Assembly (NCBI GenBank): GCA_031378125.1
Contig: JANNDW010000003.1
Coordinates: 1 to 58,110 of the forward strand
Origin: LGRD01 sp031378125
GTDB taxonomy: Bacteria > Pseudomonadota > Gammaproteobacteria > Burkholderiales > Burkholderiaceae_C
DNA length: 58,110 bases
Direction of reading: 5' to 3'
Position numbers and translations under genes: made by a program. The notes under the pieces are model-generated. The model saw only the letters and a list, made by a program, of their open reading frames with translations. It made no database searches and was not told the origin of the DNA. Below are positions 7,676 to 15,743 of the stretch, in pieces (position 1 is the first letter of the stretch; every line of letters begins with the position of its first letter).

Positions 7676-8965
7676 CTAACGCCCGTAGGGGCTCCAAACC
7701 GGCTCGCGCACGTCGGCGGTGGTCGACACCAGCCGGGCCTTGATCTTGCCATCCAGCGTGGTGGTCATCAACACATCGCGGCCCTGAGCGCGCGTCGCAT
7801 AGATGATCAGGCGGCCGTTGGGCGCAAAGCTCGGGCTCTCGTCATCGCTGGTATCAGTGAGGGCCTGGGGTTGCCCATTGCCCGTCAGGTCCTGCGTGTG
7901 CAGCCGGTAGGCATTGCCCACGCGCGAAATATAGGCCAAGGTGCGGCCGTCCGGGCTGATGGCCGGGCTGATGTTGTAGCCACCTGCAAACGTGAGCCGC
8001 TCCACCGCGCCGCCGCTGACGCTGGTGCGGTAGATCTGCGGGCTGCCGCCGCGGTCGCTGACGAAGTACAGGGTGCGTCCGTCGGGCGAAAACACCGGCT
8101 CGGTGTCGATGGCCAAACTGTTGGTCAGGCGCCGCAGGTTGTCGCCGTTGCGGCTCATCAGGAAAATCTGCGAACCACCATCCCGAGACAGCGTGACCGC
8201 CAGCGTCTGGCCGTCGGGCGACCAGGCCGGCGCGCTGTTGCTGCCTCGAAAATTCGCCACCGGCCGGCGTGCGCCGGACATCACTTCTTGCGAATAAACC
8301 ACCGCCTTCTGGCTTTCAAATGACACGTAGGCCAGCTCGCGCCCGTTGGGCGACCAGGCCGGCGAGATGATGGGCTCGGCGCTGTTCAACGCCACCTGCC
8401 CGCCTTCGCCATCGGCGTCAGCCACCCGCAGCGTGAAGCGCCCGCCGCCTTTGGTGACATAGGCAACCCGGGTCGAAAACACGCCTTTGTCGCCGGTGAG
8501 TTTTTCGTAGATGAAGTCGGCGATGCGGTGCGCCGCCAGCCGCAGGTCGGCGGCCTCGACCGCGTTGCTTTGCCCGCCCAGCTCGCTGCCCTTGACCACG
8601 TCCCACAGCTTGAAGCGCACGTCGAAGCGACCATCGGCCAGGCGCGCCACCGAGCCCGCGACCAGCGCATCGGCGGCCCGGCTGCGCCATTCGCTCATGA
8701 CCGGCTGGCTCAGCTCGTCCAGCGTCACCTGGTTGTCGATGCCGCGAAAGTAGCCGCTGCGCTCCAGGTCGGCGCGGATGATGGCCGACACCATCTGGGT
8801 CGACTTGTCTTCGTCGCGAAACTTCACAATCGCAATCGGAACCTGGGTGGCGCCCACGCCCGAAATCTCGACGCGAAATTGCGCCGCGGCCGGCCATGAG
8901 AACGCCAGGCCCAGCAGTGAGATCACGGTCATTCGCCGGTGCAACGAGAACAGCGCTTGCAGCAT
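7676..8965 (-). CDS. tolB: Tol-Pal system protein TolB
   Basis: Periplasmic beta-propeller, about 429 aa, partner of Pal and TolA. A signal peptide ends near WPAAAQF. The N-terminal domain (FRVEISGVGATQVPIAIVKF onwards, to about residue 180) is followed by a six-bladed propeller with repeated SP.G/SPDGR motifs (AWSPNGRELAYVS, AWSPDGQTLAV, FSPDGRTLYFVS, ISPDGRTLAYIS, FAPNGRLIIYA, WSPYG at the end). The start at 8965 is chosen from the signal peptide; the open frame upstream to 9193 overlaps the divergent glycosyltransferase gene. tolQ, tolR and tolA, usually upstream of tolB, are not in the window; a divergent gene sits there instead. Confidence 0.95.
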   Translation of the reverse strand: MLQALFSLHRRMTVISLLGLAFSWPAAAQFRVEISGVGATQVPIAIVKFRDEDKSTQMVSAIIRADLERSGYFRGIDNQVTLDELSQPVMSEWRSRAADALVAGSVARLADGRFDVRFKLWDVVKGSELGGQSNAVEAADLRLAAHRIADFIYEKLTGDKGVFSTRVAYVTKGGGRFTLRVADADGEGGQVALNSAEPIISPAWSPNGRELAYVSFESQKAVVYSQEVMSGARRPVANFRGSNSAPAWSPDGQTLAVTLSRDGGSQIFLMSRNGDNLRRLTNSLAIDTEPVFSPDGRTLYFVSDRGGSPQIYRTSVSGGAVERLTFAGGYNISPAISPDGRTLAYISRVGNAYRLHTQDLTGNGQPQALTDTSDDESPSFAPNGRLIIYATRAQGRDVLMTTTLDGKIKARLVSTTADVREPVWSPYGR

Positions 8966-9020
8966 GGGTGGAGTCAACGGAGTTTTCAATGGGTGGCCAT
9001 TTGAATCGGGGACAATGCGC

Positions 9021-9824
9021 ATGATAAAGGGCCAGCCCACACCAACCATGCAAGACCCGCATTCGCTGACCGTGGTGATCGTCGCGAAGAACGAGCAGAG
9101 AAACATCGCCGACTGCGTGGCCAGCGCTTCATTTGCAAACGAGGTGCTGGTGCTCGACTCGAACAGCGGCGATGCGACGGTGGCCCTGGCCACCGGTGCC
9201 GGCGCGCGCGTGGTGCGGACCGATTGGCCGGGCTACGGCCCGCAGGTGGCGCGCGGGTTTGCGATGGCCAAGAGCGCGTGGGTGCTGTCCCTGGACGCGG
9301 ACGAACGCATCACGGCCGGCCTCAAGAATGAAGTGCTGGCCGCGATTCGATCCGGCGCTCACGACGGCTACCGCATTCCGCGCCTGTCGGAGTTTTGCGG
9401 CCGGTTCATCCAGCATTCCGGTTGGCGGCCCGACCACACGCTGCGGCTGGGGCGCCGGGACAAGTCGGGCTTCAGCGATCATTTTTTGCACGCCCACATG
9501 ACGGTCGACGGTTCGGTGGGCGCATTGAACGCCAGCCTGATTCATTTCAGCTACCCCGATCTTCACGATGTACTTGAAAAGCTCGATCGCTACTCCACCG
9601 GCCATGCCCGCGACCTGCAAGCCAAGGGCAAGACCGGCGGGGTGTGGAAAGGCGTGATGCATGGTTTGTTCGCTTTCATTCGCACCTATGTGTTGCGGCT
9701 GGGCTTCCTGGATGGCCGGCACGGTTTGATGCTGGCCATCTACAACGCCGAGTACACCTACTACAAGTACCTCAAGCTGATGTTCCTTGAGAACCCGCCC
9801 CGGCGTCCGGAGTTCCCTGCATGA
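9021..9824 (+). CDS. WaaE/KdtX-like glycosyltransferase family 2
   Basis: Cytoplasmic-face glycosyltransferase of the LPS-core WaaE type, about 267 aa. The N-terminus has the family start (LTVVIVAKNEQRNIADCVAS), then VLDSNSGDATV, the DXD-like SLDADERIT and GYRIPRLSEFCGRFIQHSGW, which is a strong signature of this family, and a C-terminal amphipathic part (AIYNAEYTYYKYLKLMFLEN). Starts at 9015, 9021 and 9048 are all possible; 9021 is preceded by GGGG at good distance and 9048 gives the shortest, most family-like N-terminus. It diverges from tolB with about 55 bases between starts and its stop overlaps msbA as ATGA. Role: addition of a sugar (glucose or heptose by family) to the LPS inner core. 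Confidence 0.87.
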   Translation: MIKGQPTPTMQDPHSLTVVIVAKNEQRNIADCVASASFANEVLVLDSNSGDATVALATGAGARVVRTDWPGYGPQVARGFAMAKSAWVLSLDADERITAGLKNEVLAAIRSGAHDGYRIPRLSEFCGRFIQHSGWRPDHTLRLGRRDKSGFSDHFLHAHMTVDGSVGALNASLIHFSYPDLHDVLEKLDRYSTGHARDLQAKGKTGGVWKGVMHGLFAFIRTYVLRLGFLDGRHGLMLAIYNAEYTYYKYLKLMFLENPPRRPEFPA

Positions 9825-11602
9825 GCCAGGCTCAACGCGAACCGGCATCCGCGTCCTCACCCGCGCCCATCGAAACCCCCCGCAGCTTTTCTCAGCGCCT
9901 GGCCCGTCTGGCTGAGTTTTTTCGCGGCGGGCAATGGGGTTTTGTGCTGGCCATCACCGGCTCGGTGATCGCCGCGGCCACCGAGCCGATGATTCCGGCG
10001 CTGATGCAGCCCCTGCTGGACTCCGGCTTTCGCCAGGGCGCCTTGCCGCTGTGGGTGGTTCCACTCGCCGTGATCGGCCTGTTTGCGGCGCGCGGATTTG
10101 CCGGCTTCATCTCGCAGTACGGTCTGGCGTGGGCGGCCAACCGCGGCATGCAGCGCTTGCGTGAAGCCATGTTCGGCCGCCTGCTCGACGCCCAGCCCAC
10201 GCTCTTCGCCCAACATGCCGCCAGCAGCCTGGTGACGACCATCACGCACGAAGTGCAAAACGGCGCCACCCAGCTGGTGTATTCGTTGCAAACCCTGGTC
10301 AAGGACTCGCTGACGCTGGTGGCCCTGATGGGCTACCTGCTGTGGCTCAACTGGCCACTGACGCTGTTCGTCGCGGTGCTGTTCCCGGCGGTCGTGCTGG
10401 TGATGCGCACGCTCACCAGACGGCTGCACCAACTCACCGTGCAAACCCAGAAGGCGATCGACAACATCGCCTACGTGGTCGAAGAGAACGTGCTCGCCTG
10501 GCGCATCGTACGGCTGCACCAGGCCGAGAAGTTGCAGGTCTCCCGCTTCGGCAAGTTCAGCGATGCGTTGCGCCGCTTGTCGATGAAGTCGGTGGTGGCC
10601 TCGGCGACGATGACGCCGATCACGCAGTTGTTGGCCGCCTGCGCGCTGTCGGCCGTGATCACCGCGGCGCTGTGGCAAAGCAGCCAGGGCGGCGGCTCGG
10701 TGGGCAGCTTCGTGTCTTTCGTCGTCGCGATGCTGATGCTGGTGGCCCCGATCAAGCACCTGTCGGAAGTGGCTGGCCCGATCACCCGCGGCCTGGCCGC
10801 GCTGGACCGCGGCGTCGCGCTGATCGACAACGAAACCGCCGAAGAAGGCGGCCGTTTCGACCCCGGGCGCTCCAGCGGCCCGCTCGAACTGCGCGAGATC
10901 TCGTTGCAGTACCGGTCCAGCCAGGCCCGCGCGCTCGACAAGGTCTCGTTCACGCTGCGCCCCGGCGAAACCGTGGCCCTGGTCGGCCCGTCGGGCGCGG
11001 GCAAGTCGACGCTGGTGAACCTGCTGCCACGCTTCCTGGAGCCGAGCTCGGGCCTGCTGCTGCTGGACGGCAAGCCGCTGGCCGAATGGAACGTGCAGGC
11101 GCTGCGCCGCCAGTTCGCGCTGGTCAGCCAGGAGGTCGTGCTGTTCAACGACACGGTGGCCGCCAACGTGGCGCTGGGTGGGCACATGGACGAGGCCCAC
11201 GTGCGCGCGGCGCTGGCGGCTGCCAACCTGCTCGACTTCGTCGACACGCTGCCGCAAGGCATCAACTCGGTGATCGGCCACAACGGCGGGCAGCTGTCGG
11301 GCGGGCAGCGCCAGCGCATGGCGATTGCGCGCGCGATCTACAAGGACGCGCCTTTCCTCATCCTCGACGAAGCCACCTCGGCGCTGGACTCCGAATCGGA
11401 GCGGCTGGTGCAATCGGCCCTGGAAGTGCTGATGCGCGGCCGCACCAGCCTGGTCATCGCGCACCGGCTCAGCACGATCGAGCGCGCCGACCGCATCGTC
11501 ACGCTGGACGCGGGCCGCGTGGTCGAACAAGGCAGCCATGCCGAGCTGCTGGCGCGCGGCGGCCTTTATGCTCGGCTTCACGCATTTCAGTTCAGGAGTT
11601 GA
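9821..11602 (+). CDS. msbA: Lipid A export ATP-binding/permease protein MsbA
   Basis: ABC half-transporter, 593 aa, homodimeric flippase of core-lipid A across the inner membrane. The N-terminal domain has six membrane segments (from about residue 38 to 325). The nucleotide-binding domain shows Walker A GPSGAGKS near 389, Q-loop LVSQEVVLFND, signature LSGGQRQRMAIARAI near 492, Walker B FLILDEATSALD near 512, and the H-loop in VIAHRLSTI. The N-terminal about 30 residues are extra relative to E. coli MsbA. It is coupled to the WaaE-like gene by ATGA. The position at the head of a glycan gene block supports an LPS role over other ABC exporters. Confidence 0.92.
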   Translation: MSQAQREPASASSPAPIETPRSFSQRLARLAEFFRGGQWGFVLAITGSVIAAATEPMIPALMQPLLDSGFRQGALPLWVVPLAVIGLFAARGFAGFISQYGLAWAANRGMQRLREAMFGRLLDAQPTLFAQHAASSLVTTITHEVQNGATQLVYSLQTLVKDSLTLVALMGYLLWLNWPLTLFVAVLFPAVVLVMRTLTRRLHQLTVQTQKAIDNIAYVVEENVLAWRIVRLHQAEKLQVSRFGKFSDALRRLSMKSVVASATMTPITQLLAACALSAVITAALWQSSQGGGSVGSFVSFVVAMLMLVAPIKHLSEVAGPITRGLAALDRGVALIDNETAEEGGRFDPGRSSGPLELREISLQYRSSQARALDKVSFTLRPGETVALVGPSGAGKSTLVNLLPRFLEPSSGLLLLDGKPLAEWNVQALRRQFALVSQEVVLFNDTVAANVALGGHMDEAHVRAALAAANLLDFVDTLPQGINSVIGHNGGQLSGGQRQRMAIARAIYKDAPFLILDEATSALDSESERLVQSALEVLMRGRTSLVIAHRLSTIERADRIVTLDAGRVVEQGSHAELLARGGLYARLHAFQFRS

Positions 11603-11606
11603 GATC

Positions 11607-12209
11607 ATGACACCGCCCATCAGCCGCTACCCCGTGCCACCCATCGATGGCCTGCCCGACGACCTGCGGCGAAAAATTCTCGAGGTGCAGGACAAGGCCG
11701 GCTTCGTGCCCAATGTGTTCCTGGCGTTCTCGCACCGGCCCGACGAGTTCCGCGCCTTCTTTGCCTACCACGATGCGCTGATGCTGCGCCCGCCGTCAGG
11801 ACCGAACGGCCTGAGCAAGGGCGAGAAAGAAATGATCGTGGTCGCCACCAGCGGCGCCAACAACTGCCTCTATTGCGTGGTGGCGCACGGCGCCATCTTG
11901 CGCGTCTACGAGAAGAACCCGCTGTTGGCCGACCAGGTCGCGGTGAACCACCGCAAGGCCGACATCACGCCGCGCCAGCGCGCAATGCTGGACTTTGCGA
12001 TGAAGGTCTGCACCGATTCGGGCGCCATCATCGAAGACGACTTCGAGGCGCTGCGCGCCCACGGCTTCACCGACGAGGACGCCTGGGACATCGGCGCCAT
12101 CACGGCGCTGTTCGGGCTTTCCAACCGCATGGCCAACCTCACGTCGATGCGGCCCAATACCGAGTTCTATCTGATGGGGCGGGTGCCCAAAGCCACCCCG
12201 GCAGGCTGA
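11607..12209 (+). CDS. AhpD-like (carboxymuconolactone decarboxylase family) peroxidase-related protein
   Basis: Small helical oxidoreductase, 200 aa. The motif NNCLYCVVAHGA contains the CxxC-xxx-His active site of AhpD-type alkylhydroperoxidases, embedded in a CMD domain from about residue 55 to 125. The length and the N-terminus (YPVPPIDGLPDDLRRKI) match the "uncharacterised peroxidase-related enzyme" subgroup. CAGGAG eight or nine bases before the ATG at 11607 supports this start; the frame is open back into msbA. It begins only 4 bases after the msbA stop. Its place in an envelope-glycan block is not explained by its family; it may simply share the transcript. Substrate unknown. Confidence 0.85.
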   Translation: MTPPISRYPVPPIDGLPDDLRRKILEVQDKAGFVPNVFLAFSHRPDEFRAFFAYHDALMLRPPSGPNGLSKGEKEMIVVATSGANNCLYCVVAHGAILRVYEKNPLLADQVAVNHRKADITPRQRAMLDFAMKVCTDSGAIIEDDFEALRAHGFTDEDAWDIGAITALFGLSNRMANLTSMRPNTEFYLMGRVPKATPAG

Positions 12210-12265
12210 CGGCGACGCGCCAAGCTGTGCCGCGCCGCTGCAACCTGGCCCTGCCCACCGATCTC

Positions 12266-13198
12266 ATGAAAAGAGTCTTCATCACCGAGTATGTGGGCCT
12301 GAGCACGCGGCTCGAAGCGCTGGCGATGGCCTTCCTGATTTCGGAGTATTTTGGCCACGAGGTCTGCCTGGACTGGCACGAGCTGGACGCCCTGCACGTG
12401 GTGGGCGCACGCAAGCGCGGCCGCGGCCTGCTCGGCCGGCTGCACAGCCTCAAGCTGAAGGGCGACGCATGCGATGGCTTCGACCGGATTCACAAGTACA
12501 CCAACATCAATGTGCGAACCCATCACGGCCCGGATCACCTGCTGCGCAAGATCTACCTGTCCACCGCCCGGCGCGTCAAGCTGCGCCCCGACCTGATCGC
12601 GGTGATCCGAGACACCTTCAGCCGCTACCAGAACCGCCCGCTGGTGGGCGTGCACATTCGGCGCGGCGACTTCCCGCTGATCAGCCCCGACGAGTTCGAC
12701 GTGAACGCCTTCGTCTGGCCCGCGGTGCCGGATTGGTGGTACGAGCATGTGATGGCGCAAATTCAAAAGAGCGTGCCCGACGTGGCCTTTTTCGTGGCGT
12801 GCTCGTCCGGCCTGGACGCCTTGCCGAACCTGCGAAAAAACTTCGACATCTTCGACTTGCCGGCCGAATCACCGTATGACTACAAAGAAGCGGGCCACGC
12901 CTCCGCACGCCACCCTGCCGCCGAACTGTTTGCGCTGGGCTGCTGCGACACGCTCATCGGCTCCCCCTGCTCCACCTTCACCCACTACAGCGCCAACATG
13001 CTCGGGCGGCCGACCCAGATCCTGGTGCCACCGGCCCAGAAGATTTTTCGAGCCCAGCCGGCGTTCTCCAAGGTCGCCCTGCACGGGCGCGGCGCCGCCG
13101 ACTGGTTGGCAGCCTGCCGCACCGGGAAGGGCGCACAGGCCGTGGCGGATGCCAGCGCATTGCAGCTCACGAACGGTGCGTTCGTGGACTGGATGTGA
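12266..13198 (+). CDS. Fucosyltransferase-like protein (HxRRxD motif)
   Basis: Predicted glycosyltransferase, 310 aa. The motif VGVHIRRGDF near residue 130 corresponds to the nucleotide-sugar-binding HxRRGD loop of alpha-1,2-fucosyltransferases (GT11) and NodZ/FUT8 enzymes, and the later stretch ELFALGCCDTLIGSPCSTFT fits their second conserved block, where a Ser-rich loop binds GDP. The N-terminus (TEYVGLSTRLEALAMAFLIS) resembles the first Rossmann segment. No signal peptide. The start at 12266 is the first ATG giving this fold; no clear Shine-Dalgarno. The neighbours are other glycan transferases and methyltransferases. Donor and acceptor are not predictable; fucose is a family-based guess. 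Confidence 0.6.
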   Translation: MKRVFITEYVGLSTRLEALAMAFLISEYFGHEVCLDWHELDALHVVGARKRGRGLLGRLHSLKLKGDACDGFDRIHKYTNINVRTHHGPDHLLRKIYLSTARRVKLRPDLIAVIRDTFSRYQNRPLVGVHIRRGDFPLISPDEFDVNAFVWPAVPDWWYEHVMAQIQKSVPDVAFFVACSSGLDALPNLRKNFDIFDLPAESPYDYKEAGHASARHPAAELFALGCCDTLIGSPCSTFTHYSANMLGRPTQILVPPAQKIFRAQPAFSKVALHGRGAADWLAACRTGKGAQAVADASALQLTNGAFVDWM

Positions 13199-13214
13199 CA
13201 AAACCCAACGCCCC

Positions 13215-13332
13215 ATGAGCGCGCCGGGCCGTCCCAAGGCGAATACCGCAGTGCAAAGCACGGAGGTGGCCTGATGAGCGCGCCGGGCCGTCCCAAGGCG
13301 AATGCCGCAGTGCAAAGCACGGAGGTGGCCTG
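13215..13332 (+). repeat. 59-bp tandem duplication carrying a mini-ORF and ribosome binding site
   Basis: Two head-to-tail copies (13215-13273 and 13274-13332) differ at one base. Each copy starts with ATG and encodes the 19-residue peptide MSAPGRPKANTAVQSTEVA (Ala instead of Thr at position 11 in copy two), ends in GCC-TGA with the TGA overlapping the next ATG (TGATG), and contains GGAGGTGG at Shine-Dalgarno distance from that ATG. Thus copy one can couple to copy two and copy two to the GT2 gene at 13333. GTGCAAAGCAC inside each unit is a small hairpin. Similar MSAPGRPK-type units are, to my memory, dispersed in Burkholderiales genomes; not verified. Confidence 0.8.
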
Positions 13333-14142
13333 ATGAACTACACCGTGGTCGTTCCGGTGCTGAACCAGTTGCACTACACGCAGCAATGCGTGTCCAGCCT
13401 GCTCTCCCATGGCGTGGACCCGGCATCGCTGCTCATCATCGACAACGGCAGCACCGACGACACGCCCGAATGGCTGGCGGCCAACCCACAACTGCGCTCG
13501 GTGCGCAACCCGGTGAACCTGGGTTGCGGCGGTGCCTGGACCCAAGGCGCGCTGCTTGCCAACAGTGACTGGGTGGTGCTGCTCAACAACGACATCGTGT
13601 GCGGCCACAATTTCATTCACGCCCAACTGGACGCGGCCGACCGGCACGGCCTGGCGGTGGTGAGCCCTTCGATGGTCGAGTTCGATCTCGACTACGACCT
13701 GGCCGCCTTCACGCCCGAATTTCTGGCCAAGATGAGCGGCGCGGTTCGACGGGGCTGGTTTCACGGCGTGTGCTTCTCGGTCCGCCGTTCGGTGTTTCAG
13801 GAGATCGGCTATCTTGACACCGACCGGCTCTTGTACGGCCGCGAAGACGCCGAGTTTTTGGCCCGCTGCAAGCGGCATGGCCTGCCGGTGGGCACGGTGG
13901 GTGATGCGCTGATGCATCACTTCGGCATGATCACGCAGACCGCGATGAAAAAGGAGTTAGGCGTGGCCAAGTTCGGCGACCACCGCTATTTCTACAGCAA
14001 GATCGGCCTGGGCTGGTGGGGCCGCCAGAAGGCCAAGTTCGCGCGCAAGTCGCAGAGCCGCGAGTGGGCCGAGGCAGAACGCGCCCGCACCGGTTTCACG
14101 CTGCACATGGTGCATCGCAATGGCCAGGTCGAATACCGGTGA
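13333..14142 (+). CDS. Glycosyltransferase family 2
   Basis: GT-A fold transferase, 269 aa, probably acting at the inner face of the cytoplasmic membrane on a surface glycan. The N-terminus MNYTVVVPVLNQLHYTQQCV is a GT2 start. IIDNGSTDDTPEW binds the nucleotide, VNLGCGGAWTQGAL and VVLLNNDIV (the DXD equivalent) follow, and the acceptor region includes FHGVCFSVRRSVFQEIG and LYGREDAEFLARCKRHG, typical of rhamnosyl- or related transferases of the GT2 group. The start is given a strong GGAGGTGG ribosome site by the duplicated 59-bp unit just upstream. The next methyltransferase gene begins 22 bases after its stop. Sugar specificity is not predictable. Confidence 0.85.
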   Translation: MNYTVVVPVLNQLHYTQQCVSSLLSHGVDPASLLIIDNGSTDDTPEWLAANPQLRSVRNPVNLGCGGAWTQGALLANSDWVVLLNNDIVCGHNFIHAQLDAADRHGLAVVSPSMVEFDLDYDLAAFTPEFLAKMSGAVRRGWFHGVCFSVRRSVFQEIGYLDTDRLLYGREDAEFLARCKRHGLPVGTVGDALMHHFGMITQTAMKKELGVAKFGDHRYFYSKIGLGWWGRQKAKFARKSQSREWAEAERARTGFTLHMVHRNGQVEYR

Positions 14143-14164
14143 CGCCCGCACGATCACGCACAGC

Positions 14165-14770
14165 ATGACCACCCGCCACCTCGACCTGGGCTGCGGCCCG
14201 TGCCCGCGCAATCCCTATGGCTGTGACGAGGTGCATGCCGTCGACCTGAAGGCACCCGATGGCATGGAGGCCCGCCTTTTCCGGCAAGCCAACCTGAGCC
14301 TGGAGCCGATCCCGCACCCGGATTCCAGTTTCGACTCCATCTCGGCCTTCGACTTCCTGGAGCATGTACCGCGTGTGCTGGGCACCGCCGACGGGCGCGG
14401 CACGCGCTTCCCGTTCGTCGAGCTGATGAACCAGATTCACCGCGTGCTCAAACCCGCTGGGCGCCTGTATGCGCTGACGCCGGCGTTTCCGCGCCCCGAG
14501 GCGTTTGCCGACCCGACGCACGTGAACATCATCACCGAGCAAACCTGGCGCTACTTTTGCGGCGCCGAGCCGATGGGCCGCATGTACGGCTTTGCCGGCC
14601 AGTTCGAGATGCTGCAAAACGATTGGGCGCTGTACCCCGAGGCGTTTGTCCCCGGTGCCACGCTGGCCACGCTGAGTTGGCGGCGCCGGTACCGGCACTG
14701 GCGGCTCAACCGCAGCGGCCGGCTGTCCCACCTGAAGTGGGAGTTCGCCTGCCTCAAACCGCCAGCCTGA
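14165..14770 (+). CDS. Class I SAM-dependent methyltransferase (first of four in the glycan block)
   Basis: Small Rossmann-fold methyltransferase, 201 aa. HLDLGCGPCPRNPYGCDEVH forms motif I at the very N-terminus, HAVDLK is the acidic strand 2, SFDSISAFDFLEHVPRV is motif post-II/III (the E/D-H of such enzymes), and VLKPAGRLYALTPAFP is strand 5. DPTHVNIITEQTW resembles the HVN segment of sugar- or LPS-associated methyltransferases. An alternative start at 14120 would add 15 residues and overlap the GT2 gene. It sits 22 bases downstream of that gene. Likely target: a sugar hydroxyl of a surface glycan, inferred from context. Confidence 0.8.
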   Translation: MTTRHLDLGCGPCPRNPYGCDEVHAVDLKAPDGMEARLFRQANLSLEPIPHPDSSFDSISAFDFLEHVPRVLGTADGRGTRFPFVELMNQIHRVLKPAGRLYALTPAFPRPEAFADPTHVNIITEQTWRYFCGAEPMGRMYGFAGQFEMLQNDWALYPEAFVPGATLATLSWRRRYRHWRLNRSGRLSHLKWEFACLKPPA

Positions 14771-14780
14771 CGCACGCACC

Positions 14781-15701
14781 ATGGCCACGTTCACCGATGC
14801 CTTCCGCGCCTGGCGCCGCAACGCCAAGGCCGCGTTGCCCTATGTGCGCAGGCGAGAGCACCGCATCCTGCAGCGCCGGTACAGCGAGCTGATCGACGGC
14901 CTGGGCTGGACGGCGCCGCCGGCCACGCAGGCGCGGCTGCAGACCATCAAGCCGGTCACGCCAGGGCTTGCAGGCGAGGTGTGTTTTTTCGTCAGCCATG
15001 CGCCGGCCCCGCGACTCAAAGCCCATGTGAAAACGCACATTCAACATCTGCTGCGCGCCGGCGTGAAGGTGGTGCTGGTCCTGAACACCGACCGCGCGCC
15101 CGAGCAGATGGTGATGGACGCCGAGCTGCTGAACCAGCTCAGCGGCGCGTTCGTGCGCGAGAACGTCGGTTTCGACTTTGCGGCCTGGGCGCACCTGTAT
15201 TCGTTGTGCGAAGCCACGCAGCGCTGGACACGCTTGTTCCTGGTCAACGACAGCATCGTCGGCCCGCTGAACCCAGCCCACTTCGACCGGCTGATGGAGC
15301 GCGTGCGCGGCTCCAGCGCCGACGTGGTGGGGCTGACCGAAAACCAGTCGCCACTACGCCATGTGCAGAGTTTTTTTCTGGTGCTCAACCCAAGCGCGCT
15401 GCAAAGCGCTGTGCTGCGGCGCGTGTTTCAACGCATGCTGAGCCTGCCGACCAAAGGCCAGGTGATCGACGTCTACGAAACCCGCCTGACACACGTGTTG
15501 ACGCAGCACGGGCTGCGCTGCGAGGCACTGTTTCCGCCGTTGTCGGATGACCCGCACAGCGCCAACGACACCTCGTTTCGCTGGGCCCAGCTGATCCGCG
15601 CCGGTTTTCCCTACATCAAGACCAGCATCCTCGACAAGTTTGCCGGCAGCGCGCAGCTCAAGGCCTTGGTGCCGGCCGAGCTGCTCCCCACGAACGATTG
15701 A
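14781..15701 (+). CDS. Rhamnan synthesis protein F (RgpF)-like glycosyltransferase
   Basis: 306 aa, RgpF family, linked to rhamnose-rich polysaccharide synthesis. Recognisable parts: a basic N-terminus (AFRAWRRNAKAALPYVRRRE), CFFVSHAPAPRLKAHV, the hallmark RENVGFDFAAWAHLYS near residue 130, LFLVNDSIVGPLNPAHFD, DVVGLTENQSPLRHVQSFFL, and the C-terminal ETRLTHVLTQHGLRCEALFP segment. All of these blocks are in the usual order and the length is near that of single-domain RgpF proteins. It begins 10 bases after the methyltransferase stop. It is the clearest hint that the glycan contains rhamnose or a related deoxysugar. Confidence 0.82.
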   Translation: MATFTDAFRAWRRNAKAALPYVRRREHRILQRRYSELIDGLGWTAPPATQARLQTIKPVTPGLAGEVCFFVSHAPAPRLKAHVKTHIQHLLRAGVKVVLVLNTDRAPEQMVMDAELLNQLSGAFVRENVGFDFAAWAHLYSLCEATQRWTRLFLVNDSIVGPLNPAHFDRLMERVRGSSADVVGLTENQSPLRHVQSFFLVLNPSALQSAVLRRVFQRMLSLPTKGQVIDVYETRLTHVLTQHGLRCEALFPPLSDDPHSANDTSFRWAQLIRAGFPYIKTSILDKFAGSAQLKALVPAELLPTND

Positions 15702-15743
15702 CGCCACCCGGCCCCACACCACCCCGGCCCCGAGGACCCCGCC

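Noticed and set aside
7063..7752. Longer Pal starting at 7752
   Set aside because: The extra 47 residues lack a signal peptide; the internal ATG at 7611 gives the lipobox LLAGC at the right distance.
9021..11602. waaA or a kdo-kinase gene between the WaaE-like gene and msbA
   Set aside because: The two genes overlap by four bases; no space is left.
13215..13332. CRISPR-like repeat
   Set aside because: Only two contiguous 59-bp copies without spacers; they are a tandem duplication.
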